Source: Verrucomicrobia bacterium ADurb.Bin006
GTDB taxonomy: Bacteria; Verrucomicrobiota; Verrucomicrobiia; Limisphaerales; J093
Reading direction: 5' to 3'
Length of the DNA stretch: 47,400 bases
Assembly: GCA_002071485.1 (NCBI GenBank)
Contig: MWFF01000102.1
Span: forward strand, 1 to 47,400
Shown one piece after another: positions 8,659 through 16,312 of the stretch (position 1 is the stretch's first letter; each line of letters opens with the position of its first letter). The translations under genes and the position numbers were made by a program. The notes under the pieces are model-generated. The model made no database searches. It was given only the letters and a program-made list of their open reading frames with translations, and had not been told where the DNA came from.

Positions 8659-9089
8659 TCAACGGGTCTTGACCGCTGGCAGACCCAAGACGCCAAGAGG
8701 CGGCCCGATCCGATAGAACTGGTGCGGCGCGGAGAAGTCGATCGGCAACTGGTACATGTCCCCGACGAGGACGGGGGCGTTGGTCATCGTGAACCTGGCT
8801 CCGTTGACCAGGAGAATCCGCCCGGCGCTCTGAGTGAACTCTCGATCGATCAGCAGGGTGGCCCATCTCGCGCCTCGAGAGTCCCCTGGTTGGCGAAGGT
8901 GTCGATGGCTCCAAAACGCGGCTGCCGCCCAATCCCCTGAACCAGCACCCGGCCCGGGTTGATGAGTGTCGAGTCGCCGGTGTTGATGATCGCAAATGTG
9001 CTGGTGTCAAAATAGTCGCCGTTGATCGAGGTGAGATTCCGCATTTCGACATCGAGCCCCAGTGTGACCGAGTGGCTACCGATGACCAC
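8659..9089 (-). pseudogene. C-terminal remnant of a secreted beta-repeat protein, frameshifted
   Basis: On the minus strand, 9089 to about 8862 reads as Asn/Gly/Thr-rich beta-strand sequence (RNLTSINGDYFDTSTFAIIN, INPGRVLVQG, FANQGTLEARDG). That frame hits TGA, but the sense continues one frame away as ATLLIDREFTQSAGRILLVN and then PIDFSAPHQFYRIGPP, ending at TGA 8659-8661. A single-base loss in the GGGCC run near 8860 explains this. Upstream, an in-frame TAA at 9099-9101 separates another protein-like stretch (DVQQDGVIDHALFLDTTPNL, about 9102-9172). The style resembles beta-helical surface proteins with autotransporter-type strand repeats. It is too short and broken to be functional. Confidence 0.6.
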
Positions 9090-9170
9090 AAACGCGACTT
9101 ACGCTTCGAGGTTCGGCGTCGTGTCCAGGAACAGTGCGTGGTCGATCACACCGTCCTGCTGGACATCGAG

Positions 9171-9312
9171 GATCGGGCGCTTGGGCTTGGCACTGAATAG
9201 CCCTCCCTCTGCGCGCTCTGCGGCTCTGTGGTTCAATCCGGAACGGTGACAGTCATCGAATGGCATTCACCACAGAGGCGCAGAGCACACAGAGGGAAGA
9301 GCGCCTTATGAA
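9171..9312 (+). repeat. Palindromic dispersed repeat, family C, copy 1
   Basis: About 140 bp, direct copy of 10585-10725. Both start GATCGGGCGCTT and both end in AGAGGGAAGAGCGC plus a short tail. The core is a long imperfect hairpin: 9205-9232 pairs with 9269-9296 at about 25 of 28 positions. The arms are made of CTCTGTGG/CCACAGAG and GCTCTGC/GCAGAGC words, around a loop with GTGACAGTCATCGAATGG. The left end overlaps the edge of the decayed surface-protein remnant. It lies upstream of the DUF433/DUF5615 pair. Confidence 0.85.
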
Positions 9313-9530
9313 TTCGGGGGCGGAAGCGAAACCAGCGCAGAGCCAAGTCGAGGAGGAACTGTTCAGGCTTTCAACGGTGTCGTCTATTCCCGCGCGTCGT
9401 TTCCAGGCTTCCAGGCGCGGGCGGAGGGATGATCTCATCACGTCCTGAGGCGCTGGCATGGAGGACTTGCGTCCGGTCGGTCCAGCACGGGTCCTTGCGT
9501 GTGTGCCCGAGCGTGTTAGACTGGCCCCCT

Positions 9531-9980
9531 GTGAAGACAGTTCGAGCGCCTCGTCCAACTGGTCGGCGACCGGTCCGGTTCAACCTGCCCGACGATTACG
9601 ATGTGCGCCTAGCCAGTCATGAGGCTGCCGCCGGGCGCCCGCGCAACGAGTTGGCGCGCGAGTGGGCGCAGGAGCGGTTGGACCTGCTGGATTTTCCGTG
9701 TCTGGAGTTTCGCTCCAACTCCGCGGGGCGGTTTGCTGTCGTCCGCGGAACGCGTCTGGCGGTTTGGCACCTGGCGGCGCTGGCGCGCACTCTGGGATGG
9801 GGCGATGACCTCGCCCAACACCTGAATATTCTACCTGAGGCGGTGGCATCCGCCGAGGGATACTACCAGCGCCACCGGGCAGAGGTCGAAGCCCTGATCG
9901 CCGCCAACGAGGCAATGGGCTTTGACGAGGTCAAGCACCTGCTGTGCCAAGTGCGCCGGCTGAGTGAAATTCCTGCTTGA
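9531..9980 (+). CDS. DUF433-family antitoxin-like protein
   Basis: 149 residues. The N-terminal 60 residues resemble an arm with a small helical segment (NLPDDYDVRLASHEAAAGRP). The C-terminal part is a DUF433-type helix-turn-helix: FAVVRGTRLAVWHLAALART (about residues 69-88), then ILPEAVASAEGYYQRHRAEV. In this family the conserved start of that domain normally reads IRGTRIPV, seen here as VRGTRLAV. DUF433 proteins are usually encoded just before a DUF5615 PIN-like protein, proposed to act as antitoxin and toxin. Here the next gene overlaps it by 17 bp, so they are co-translated. GTG 9531 is chosen as it leaves a compact protein; ATG 9429 is also in frame but the added residues look non-coding. 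Autoregulation is expected by analogy only. Confidence 0.75.
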   Translation: MKTVRAPRPTGRRPVRFNLPDDYDVRLASHEAAAGRPRNELAREWAQERLDLLDFPCLEFRSNSAGRFAVVRGTRLAVWHLAALARTLGWGDDLAQHLNILPEAVASAEGYYQRHRAEVEALIAANEAMGFDEVKHLLCQVRRLSEIPA

Positions 9981-10329
9981 TGCCCATATCAGCCCGTCCG
10001 TCGCCGCCGCGATGGCTCAGTTGGGGAGCCGTGCGGTGGTTCTGCCGATTCAAAACTGGCACGAGGGGATGTACGTCGCCCAACACGGCGAGAGTGACCT
10101 CCCCTGGCTGCGAATGGCTGGCCGTGAGGGCTGGATCATCGTCCACGACGACAGAAACACGCTTCTCCGGGATTACGCTTTGCTGGCCCGCGAAGGCTGC
10201 GAAATGCCGGGATTCGCTGTGGTCGGCCACGCACACCGCGCTGATGTCGGCTGGATCGCACGCCGACTGGTGGAGCTCGAGCGCCGCTGCGCAAAGGAGA
10301 AGCCGGGCAATGTGCAGGTGTTCTTGTGA
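9964..10329 (+). CDS. DUF5615 PIN-like toxin candidate
   Basis: 121 residues starting at GTG 9964, inside the end of the DUF433 gene. It opens with the family hallmark KFLLDAHISPSVAAAMAQLG, where the first Asp is the predicted metal ligand. Next come EGMYVAQHGESDLPWLRMAG and GWIIVHDDRNTLL, whose acidic residues complete the PIN-like site, and a helical C-terminus. By family it is a probable RNase toxin controlled by the upstream protein; activity is inferred. All expected acidic residues are present, so it appears intact despite lying in a decayed neighbourhood between two direct repeats. Confidence 0.8.
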   Translation: MKFLLDAHISPSVAAAMAQLGSRAVVLPIQNWHEGMYVAQHGESDLPWLRMAGREGWIIVHDDRNTLLRDYALLAREGCEMPGFAVVGHAHRADVGWIARRLVELERRCAKEKPGNVQVFL

Positions 10330-10562
10330 GTCCCACACTGGTGGACGCGCCGCGCATCTCGAACATCACCGCCGACAGCGAGGGTGCGATTCGCCTTCTC
10401 GTCGAAGGGGTTTATGGCCGGGCGATCGCGGTTGAAGTCTCGGAGGACTTGGCCAACTGAAGTGTGTGCGCCGACCCGGTGTGGGTGGAATCCTCGGTCG
10501 AGGTCGAGTTCCCGACGTCCGCGGGTGTTGCGTACGGTTTCTACCGCGCAGTGTTGCGGTGA
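10330..10562 (+). pseudogene. C-terminal tail domain of a secreted protein, Trp codon turned to stop
   Basis: Directly after the DUF5615 stop the frame reads APRISNITADSEGAIRLLVE, then AIAVEVSEDLAN, then TGA (10458-10460), then SVCADPVWVESSVEVEFPTS, and ends AYGFYRAVLR-stop. This is the small beta domain often found at the C-termini of secreted Verrucomicrobiota proteins, where the DLxNW motif is followed by a strand and an FYR ending. The expected Trp after DLAN is replaced by TGA, a one-base change. No start codon or upstream body of the protein is present. It is a remnant of a gene mostly lost from this place. Confidence 0.65.
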
Positions 10563-10584
10563 CCTGGCAGAGGTGGGCAACCAC

Positions 10585-10725
10585 GATCGGGCGCTTCCGC
10601 TTGGCATTGATTGGCCCGCCCCCTGCGCTCTCTGTGTCTCTGTGGTTCAATTCGGAATGGTGCCAGTCATCGGATGGGATTCACCACAGAGGCGCAGAGC
10701 ACTCAGAGGGAAGAGCGCTTCATCA
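10585..10725 (+). repeat. Palindromic dispersed repeat, family C, copy 2
   Basis: Direct copy of 9171-9312, similar along nearly its whole length. The hairpin pairs 10622-10646 with 10683-10710 (CTCTGTGTCTCTGTGG against CCACAGAGGCGCAGAG). The loop is closely similar to copy 1 (GTGCCAGTCATCGGATGG against GTGACAGTCATCGAATGG). Its right end supplies the last codons of the minus-strand small membrane protein. A weaker relative may lie near 14690-14715 (GCTCTCTGTGGTTTAC). Confidence 0.85.
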
Positions 10726-10930
10726 AGCCGGGCGGATCATGAATTAGCCCGGATCGAGGGTGTCGATTCTCGCCTGAAAGAAAAAGCAGCAGTCCCATAC
10801 CTCCCCCGAAGAGGCCTCCCCTCCACCACGTGGCCGTCAAGGGACAGGTCCCCGAGTTGCACTGGCCGAAGTAGCCGAGCGCAGCTCCGAGTGCGCCACC
10901 GATCAACACGCTCAGAGTTGGCCCCATCAT
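10703..10930 (-). CDS. Small DUF6132-like membrane protein, tail altered by a repeat
   Basis: 75 residues starting at the double ATG at 10930. It contains LSVLIGGALGAALGYFGQCN, then SGTCPLTATWWRGGLFGGGM and GLLLFLSG: two hydrophobic helices flanking a GxCxSGTCPLT loop. That loop with two cysteines and the GTCP motif resembles the DUF6132 family of small membrane proteins, often found near rhodanese or thioredoxin genes. Here no such neighbour is present. The last ~20 residues (ENRHPRSGLIHDPPGLMKRS) enter the palindromic repeat, so the native C-terminus has probably been replaced. Function unknown. Confidence 0.55.
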   Translation of the reverse strand: MMGPTLSVLIGGALGAALGYFGQCNSGTCPLTATWWRGGLFGGGMGLLLFLSGENRHPRSGLIHDPPGLMKRSSL

Positions 10931-11025
10931 GCCGTGATTGAGCCTCGGGACGGCCAAAGGTTACGTCTCAACCCTGCGGGAATCGAGTATGCGCCGCGTG
11001 GGAAGACGCGGCCTGGTGTGCTCCG

Positions 11026-11145
11026 TTCGCGCACACGAAGGCGTTGGAGCGGGAATCTCCTCGCCGCCCCTCCGGCAATCTCGATCCGTTGTAGGTCCGG
11101 CGCGCTCACCGGGCGACAGAACACCGACAACAACCAGATGCGCGG
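11026..11145 (+). repeat. Dispersed intergenic repeat, family A, copy 2
   Basis: Shorter relative of 346-540. It shares the TTCGCGC.CACGAA.GCGTTGGAG opening and the block CTCACCGGG.GACA.ACACC followed by GACAACAAC. It lacks the 60-70 bp insert of copy 1. It lies between the small DUF6132-like gene and the GH99-like gene. Confidence 0.6.
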
Positions 11146-11528
11146 CCGCACGCCGTGCTTGCTCGAAAGCCGCTGCATCTGCAACCTCAGGCTCCGTGAA
11201 TGCGAACAGATCTCCCGTTCCACCGGGGCTTTCCTCAGACGAGGAGGACGCTGGCAGGCCGTTATTCCGATGCGTCAAGAGGCCCCGCTCGCAGGAACGC
11301 TCGACGCCCGCCGATGCGCGCTGTCATCGATCGGATCAGGCCCCTTCGAAGCCGGATGATCCGCTGAGGCACCAACCAAAACAGCGAAAGGCCAACCGAG
11401 GTCGGTCGAGTATCTCAGGGGATACACTCCCTCCCTCGAGCCTTGCATCTGACCCGGTGGCGCTCCCGCGAGAATCGGAAGTAATTCTTGCACAGACCAT
11501 AACCACCCGAGCTCACCTTGAAACCACG
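11146..11528. other. Intergenic region upstream of the GH99-like gene
   Basis: About 380 bp without a supported gene. The frame of the downstream protein is open through it, but the translated residues are Arg/Pro/Ser-rich and look non-coding. No clear promoter hexamers, terminator or RNA gene were found. Confidence 0.5.
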
Positions 11529-13382
11529 ATGAGTACACGCGATCTGAATCTGAAAGGGCGGCGGATTGTATTGTTGATTGGCGGACTGGTTCTGCTGGCT
11601 GCAGTTGGATCGTGTTTCGCTGCCGAAAGGGCGGGCAACTCCAGCGTGCTCGAGTTCATTCGAGCGCAGAGCGAGCGGCGTCTGACACAAGTGCCGCGAG
11701 AAGTGTTGGCCTTCTATTATACGTGGTATGGCCGGCCGGAACGGCACGGGCGCTGGGTGCATTGGGGAAACGTCGATGCGGATCGACATGACATTTCCGA
11801 ATCGACGCACTATCCGGCCTTGGGCGCCTACGATTCGCACGACCCCGCGGTGATCGACCGGCACATCGATCAGGCCAAGGCGCACGGCCTGACGGGCTTC
11901 ATCGCCACGTGGTGGGGCCAGAACACCTACGACGACCGTGCGTTTGTCACCCTGTTGGAACGGGCGGAGAAGAAGAACTTCAAGGTGACCGTGTATTGGG
12001 AGACGGCCCCCGCGACCGGCCAACGCCAGGTCGACCAGGCCATCAACGACCTGGCTTACGTGCTTCAACGCTATGGGTCTAGCCCGGCTTTGCTCAAGGT
12101 CGAGGGTAAGCCAGTGGTTTTTGTCTATGGCCGAGTTATGGGTCAAGTGCCGCCCAAGTCCTGGCCGGCCATCGTTCAGGGCGCCCGGGAGAAGGCCGGC
12201 GATGCGTTGCTGATCGCCGACGGATACCAGGCCGGGTATGCCCGGATGTTCGACGGCGTTCATACGTACAACATCTGTGACTGGGTCCAGGGCAAAAGGC
12301 CTGACGAACTACGCGCTCTGAGCGCTCAGGCGTTCGCTCATGCCGTCCAATTGGCGCGCACCCACGGCCGCATCAGTTGTCTGACGGTCATTCCCGGTTA
12401 CAACGACACCAAGATACGCACCCCCGGCATCAACGCGGAACGTCAGGGGGGCCTGACCTATCGTGTCCTGTGGGAAGAGGCGATCAAGGCCGATCCGGAT
12501 TGGGTGCTGATCACCTCGTGGAACGAGTGGCACGAAGGCTCGGAAATCGAGCCGAGTTGGGAGGATGGCGATGCTTACCTGAAACTGACTGGCGAGTATG
12601 CGCCTCGGTTCCGGACCAATCCCGTGAGCAAGGCGCGCGGCTTGTCTCTCGCGGCATTGGCTCCGGAAAAGGCCCGGCAAGTTCAAGCCTGGTTTGCCGG
12701 CAAGACGGTCGGCCTGCTGCCCGACTTCTCCGGCGATGCGGCGTTCTGGCTGCTGGATGCCGGGGTCGATGTCCGGGAGTTGACTTGGGCCGATCTGCTG
12801 GATTCGCAGCGGTTCAATCCGCAGAAGCTGCCGCTGATCCTGCATGCGGGAGGCGAGCACTACGTGCGCAGTGTCGAAGCTGAGGGTGATGTCGAGCAAG
12901 CCCTCCAACGCTACCTGGCTGCTGGCGGTTTCCTGGTGGCGATCCCGAGCCTGCCGTTCCCGTTTTTTTACGATGACGCTGCGGGCCGGCCTGCGCCGAT
13001 AGCCAGCAAGGTGGGCCTTCCGGTCACCGGGGGATGGGAAACGCCGCCGTCCAACGTGGCGCTGACGTTCCATCTGAACACAGAGTTGTTGCCAGAGCTG
13101 TCGCGAACGGTCGCTTTTCCGGCTGCGGGCGATCGGCGCTGGCGGCCGGCAATGCGCGAACAGACACATCCAGAAGATTTTTATGTGTCGTTGGCCCGAC
13201 TCAAGGACGCCGACGAGAAGAACTATGGCGATGGCATGGCTTACGTTGAACATCGCGCGGGAGCGCGACGTGGAGGCAAGAGCCTTTACGTCTGGATGCG
13301 CATGCCGGATGTGTTGGGCCTAAATGAGTGCCTCTACGCCGTGTTTCAGTTCGCCGCGCAGACACTTGGATCGACCGAGTGA
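11529..13382 (+). CDS. Secreted GH99-like glycoside hydrolase (endo-mannosidase type)
   Basis: 617 residues. An N-terminal export helix (VLLIGGLVLLAAVGSCFA, about residues 14-31) is followed by a GH99/GH71-like barrel. Typical pieces are VLAFYYTWYG and RWVHWGNVDA near the start, DRHIDQAKAHGLTGFIATWW, KVTVYWE, VVFVYGRV, and near the end of the barrel TSWNEWHEGSEIEPSWEDGD (about residues 334-353), which holds the acidic catalytic-region residues. The remaining ~260 residues form a second domain with GDVEQALQRYLAAGGFLVAI, resembling a glutamine-amidotransferase-like fold of glycosidases. Relatives act on alpha-mannose-containing glycans; the exact substrate is unknown. ATG 11529 is chosen for its signal peptide. 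It converges on the next gene, 48 bp away. Confidence 0.8.
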   Translation: MSTRDLNLKGRRIVLLIGGLVLLAAVGSCFAAERAGNSSVLEFIRAQSERRLTQVPREVLAFYYTWYGRPERHGRWVHWGNVDADRHDISESTHYPALGAYDSHDPAVIDRHIDQAKAHGLTGFIATWWGQNTYDDRAFVTLLERAEKKNFKVTVYWETAPATGQRQVDQAINDLAYVLQRYGSSPALLKVEGKPVVFVYGRVMGQVPPKSWPAIVQGAREKAGDALLIADGYQAGYARMFDGVHTYNICDWVQGKRPDELRALSAQAFAHAVQLARTHGRISCLTVIPGYNDTKIRTPGINAERQGGLTYRVLWEEAIKADPDWVLITSWNEWHEGSEIEPSWEDGDAYLKLTGEYAPRFRTNPVSKARGLSLAALAPEKARQVQAWFAGKTVGLLPDFSGDAAFWLLDAGVDVRELTWADLLDSQRFNPQKLPLILHAGGEHYVRSVEAEGDVEQALQRYLAAGGFLVAIPSLPFPFFYDDAAGRPAPIASKVGLPVTGGWETPPSNVALTFHLNTELLPELSRTVAFPAAGDRRWRPAMREQTHPEDFYVSLARLKDADEKNYGDGMAYVEHRAGARRGGKSLYVWMRMPDVLGLNECLYAVFQFAAQTLGSTE

Positions 13383-13430
13383 GGGAAATCTGGGCGCTTC
13401 CGTGACGCACTTGATTGGAAGTAAGCGTCG

Positions 13431-14432
13431 TTAGGGAGTTTGCGGCGTGGTGACCTTCCGCAATTCCGCGTAGAATTCCGGGTCGTCCACCGCACCCTCG
13501 AACCGGAACGGAAAGAACTGGTTGCGTTCCTTGAGCATCAGGCCGTAGCTAGAGCCGTTTTCGAGGCAGGCGCGCAGGGCGGCGACGGCCTCGGCGCCCG
13601 TCTTGTCGTCCTCGTTGCACACGATCGGCTTGCCAAAACGCTTCAGCGCCGCGATGCGAGCCGGGATTTGCTCGACCTTCGTGCCGTTCCAGTGTGGCAA
13701 GAGAAAGTCCGCCGCCTCGGCCACCTCCGGATCAATGGCGCCGTCGCCGTACCCGCTGGCGGAAACCAGGAGTCCCGGCGCGGTTTCCCGGGCCAGGCGG
13801 ATCAGGCTGGCCTGGCCTTTCGAATCGCGGATCACTGCATGCACGAATCCGCGGTGCGGATACTCATTGGCGATTTCCAACACCACATTCCCAAACCCGC
13901 GGTCGCGCACCCAGCGTGCGGCATTCGCTACGCCGGCGCGCACCGCCGCCTCGTCGCGCAGGATGGCCGATTGCCTTTGGTAGGACAGTCCGAGAATGAC
14001 CGCCAGACCCTGCCGGTCACACGCCCGGATGACTCGTTCGACCCGTGTCAGGTAGTGGGGCCGCAAGCTGCCGTCCGGATCGAACGCCGAGTTCACCGCG
14101 CCTTCATACCCCGGCATCCCGCCTTGCAGGCACAGGGTGAAAGCGTCGATTCCATGAGCCGCGTACTCCGGAAGCCGCACGATGAATGCATCGGTGTTTG
14201 CCTCCGGATCGAACTGCGGCCTCTTCCGGTCCTCGAAGACCGCGTTGACCATGCGGACGTTCATCAGCAGCCCCTCGGCGGCGCTGCCGGCATGGGTCGG
14301 ACGCAGGTTGATGGTCCATTGCCCCTCACGCAGGGCGAGTCGGGTTTTCGGGAACGTCTCCCCCGCGCATGCGTCGTGCGCGATCTGTAGAGAGGCGGCA
14401 ACCAGGAACCACATTCCAAATGGCATTCTCAT
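13431..14432 (-). CDS. Secreted TIM-barrel glycoside hydrolase-like protein (GH5-like)
   Basis: 333 residues with a signal peptide (MRMPFGMWFLVAASLQIAHDA). The barrel shows EYAAHGIDAFTLCLQGG, VERVIRACDRQGLAVILGLS and VVLEIANEYPHRGF (about residues 180-193), where the Asn-Glu pair is the expected acid/base position of clan GH-A enzymes. FGKPIVCNEDD (about 267-277) carries the candidate nucleophile Glu. The protein lacks extra binding modules. The exact family and substrate are not clear; GH5-like or a related cellulase-superfamily group fits best. It lies in a group of secreted carbohydrate-active genes but on the opposite strand to its neighbours. Confidence 0.7.
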   Translation of the reverse strand: MRMPFGMWFLVAASLQIAHDACAGETFPKTRLALREGQWTINLRPTHAGSAAEGLLMNVRMVNAVFEDRKRPQFDPEANTDAFIVRLPEYAAHGIDAFTLCLQGGMPGYEGAVNSAFDPDGSLRPHYLTRVERVIRACDRQGLAVILGLSYQRQSAILRDEAAVRAGVANAARWVRDRGFGNVVLEIANEYPHRGFVHAVIRDSKGQASLIRLARETAPGLLVSASGYGDGAIDPEVAEAADFLLPHWNGTKVEQIPARIAALKRFGKPIVCNEDDKTGAEAVAALRACLENGSSYGLMLKERNQFFPFRFEGAVDDPEFYAELRKVTTPQTP

Positions 14433-14825
14433 AGACTTGTCACCCGCGGCACAGTTCGATCAGCCATGCCTCGATTCTGCGACGGGCAGAAGTGCTGGGG
14501 CACTTCGCGCAGCAACCGATCCCGGCCTCGCACGGCCTGGAGAGTAGTCTCCGTTGCGCTGATGGACAACCGCCGTTCTGGCCGAAAGAGAGGATCGACA
14601 GGATGATCGGTGATGGGCTCCACTCAGACTCAGGACGGAACACAGATGGGCACCTAGACGTTGATCCCGCTGCGGCTGACCGGATTCACGCAGCTTCGTG
14701 CTCTCTGTGGTTTACACCCCTCTCGGTGCGGTGCAGGCACCGTCTTGGGCCGAGGATTTGGGCCACCGACGCAAAACTCCGAACGCGATCTTGCCAATCT
14801 CGGAATGTGGAGGCAAAAGGGCCGC
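14433..14825. other. Divergent intergenic region between two secreted-enzyme genes
   Basis: About 390 bp that must hold the start regions of the GH5-like gene (minus) and the beta-helix gene (plus). A short CTCTGTGGTTTAC word near 14700-14715 may be a decayed piece of the family C palindromic repeat. No gene, RNA or clear promoter was recognised. Confidence 0.45.
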
Positions 14826-16058
14826 ATGTCACGATGGGTTCTTCTCATCCTTCTTCTGCCGCTCCCGGCCGTCGGCGGGCCCGGCTTCGGGCCGCCCCTC
14901 AACCTGACGACGGGGACGGTGCACCGGGCCAGCAGTGTCGCGGAACTCAAGGCGGCTCTGGCGACTGCCAACGACGCGGGCGCCCCCGCCACGTTGCTGA
15001 TCGCCGACGGCACCTACGTGTTGGACATTCCCGCCCTGCATGTGACGTGTCCCGGCTTGATCGTCCGCAGCGAGAGCGGCAAGCGCGATCAGGTGACGCT
15101 GCGCGGGCCGGACGAAGGCCCTCAGGCGACTCTCCATCACGTCTTTCTCGTCTCGGCGTCGAACGTGACCGTTGCCGACCTGACCTTTGGCTACTGCCGC
15201 CACCATGGGATCCAGGTCCGGGGCGAAGCGCCTTACGACGTCGCCGGGTTGCGGGTTCACAACTGCCGGATCGTCGACTGCAACGAGCAGTTCATCAAGG
15301 GCTCATCGGCTCCTGACGATCCGGTGGGCGCCACCGACGGCGTCATCGAGCATTGTCTGTTCGAGTTCACTCGAGGTTGGGCCTACCAGTATTACACCGG
15401 CGGCATCGACATTCACAAAGGCGTGAACTGGGTTGTCCGGGACAACCTGTTCCGCAATTTGCGAGTTCCCAACGATCAGGCCAACATCGCCGAGCACGCC
15501 GTTCACTTCTGGTACCGCTGTCCCACCCGCCCTCAGAACGTCCTGGTCGAACGCAACTGGATCATCAACTGCGATCGCGGGATCGGCTTCGGGCTCGGGA
15601 GTCTGGCGGGCGGCCACAACGGCGGCTCGAGCGCGATCCGCAACAACTTTGTCTGCAACAACGGCGAAGGCGCGCATACGGACGTGGGCATTGGCCTCGA
15701 GCACGCCAGCCACGTGCGCGTCGAGAACAACACGGTGCACATCGCAAACTACTGGGCGCCGATCGAATACCGGTTCACGGCCAGTTCGAACCTGGTCTTC
15801 CGCAACAACCTCGTCAACGCGCCGATCCAACGACGCGATGGCGCGCCCGACGCCATCCTCGAAAACAACCTTGAAGCCGCCGAGGCGGGATGGTTCCGCG
15901 ACCTGTCGCAGGGCGACCTCCATCTCTGCGCGAACGCAACCCGAGCGATCGATCGCGGTCTGCCGGCTCTGGGTTTTGACACGGACATCGACTCCGAGAA
16001 GCGGCCTCAAGGTGCGGGATGGGACATTGGCGCCGACGAGTATGGGCCGGGATTGTAG
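14826..16058 (+). CDS. Secreted right-handed beta-helix protein (polysaccharide lyase-like)
   Basis: 410 residues. The signal peptide is MSRWVLLILLLPLPAVGG. The body is a parallel beta-helix with rungs such as VTVADLTFGYCRHHGIQVRG, LRVHNCRIVDCNEQFIKG, NWVVRDNLFRNL, VLVERNWIINCDRGIGFGLG, VRVENNTVHIAN and LVFRNNLVNAPI. The opening (ASSVAELKAALATAND, LLIADGTYVL) resembles the start of PL6-type alginate lyases and chondroitinase B, and the end GWDIGADEYG is common in secreted beta-helix proteins of environmental bacteria. I see no decisive catalytic Lys/Arg pair, so lyase activity is only suggested. ATG 14826 is used because it gives the signal peptide. A sulfatase fragment follows in the same frame, suggesting a former polysaccharide-use cluster. 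Confidence 0.8.
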   Translation: MSRWVLLILLLPLPAVGGPGFGPPLNLTTGTVHRASSVAELKAALATANDAGAPATLLIADGTYVLDIPALHVTCPGLIVRSESGKRDQVTLRGPDEGPQATLHHVFLVSASNVTVADLTFGYCRHHGIQVRGEAPYDVAGLRVHNCRIVDCNEQFIKGSSAPDDPVGATDGVIEHCLFEFTRGWAYQYYTGGIDIHKGVNWVVRDNLFRNLRVPNDQANIAEHAVHFWYRCPTRPQNVLVERNWIINCDRGIGFGLGSLAGGHNGGSSAIRNNFVCNNGEGAHTDVGIGLEHASHVRVENNTVHIANYWAPIEYRFTASSNLVFRNNLVNAPIQRRDGAPDAILENNLEAAEAGWFRDLSQGDLHLCANATRAIDRGLPALGFDTDIDSEKRPQGAGWDIGADEYGPGL

Positions 16059-16166
16059 GCTGCTTCCGGTCCACAAACGACAGCCCGCCCCCGCAACATC
16101 CTGTTCGCCATTGCCGATGACTGGGGTTACGGCCATGCGGAGGCGTACGGCTGCGGCTGGATTACC
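16059..16166 (+). pseudogene. N-terminal sulfatase fragment cut off by a repeat
   Basis: Right after the beta-helix stop, and in the same frame, the sequence reads [20 protein letters not shown] then YGCGWITE. This is the highly typical N-terminus of type I sulfatases: strand 1 with the two Asp residues that bind calcium. No start codon is present. The frame enters the family B repeat at 16167 and stops at TAG within it. The C/S-x-P-x-R formylglycine motif is absent. Only about 35 residues of a usual 450-600 remain. Confidence 0.8.
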
Positions 16167-16312
16167 GAGGAATCAGCGAGATAGACTACACCGTCACCCT
16201 CACCCGCCCCACAGAGCGGAGCACCCTCTCCCACCTGCCTGCGCCCAGGCTTCGGCCGGCAGGTCGGATAGGAGAGGACCGGGGTGAGGGGTCTGTGCAG
16301 GGCATCCAGCCG
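16167..16312 (+). repeat. Dispersed repeat, family B, copy 1
   Basis: About 146 bp, direct copy of 27310-27448. Both start exactly with GAGGAATCAGCGAGAT, continue GACTACACCGTCACCCT, and end with GGTGAGGGGTCTGTG.AGGG.ATCCAGCCG. The centre is a hairpin of ACCTGCC/GGCAGGT type. This copy starts at the point where the sulfatase homology ends. Confidence 0.9.

Noticed and set aside
10458..10460. TGA read as Trp (alternative genetic code)
   Set aside because: Many intact genes in the window end at TGA, for example the GH99-like gene and plsY, and no other internal TGA-for-Trp case was found.
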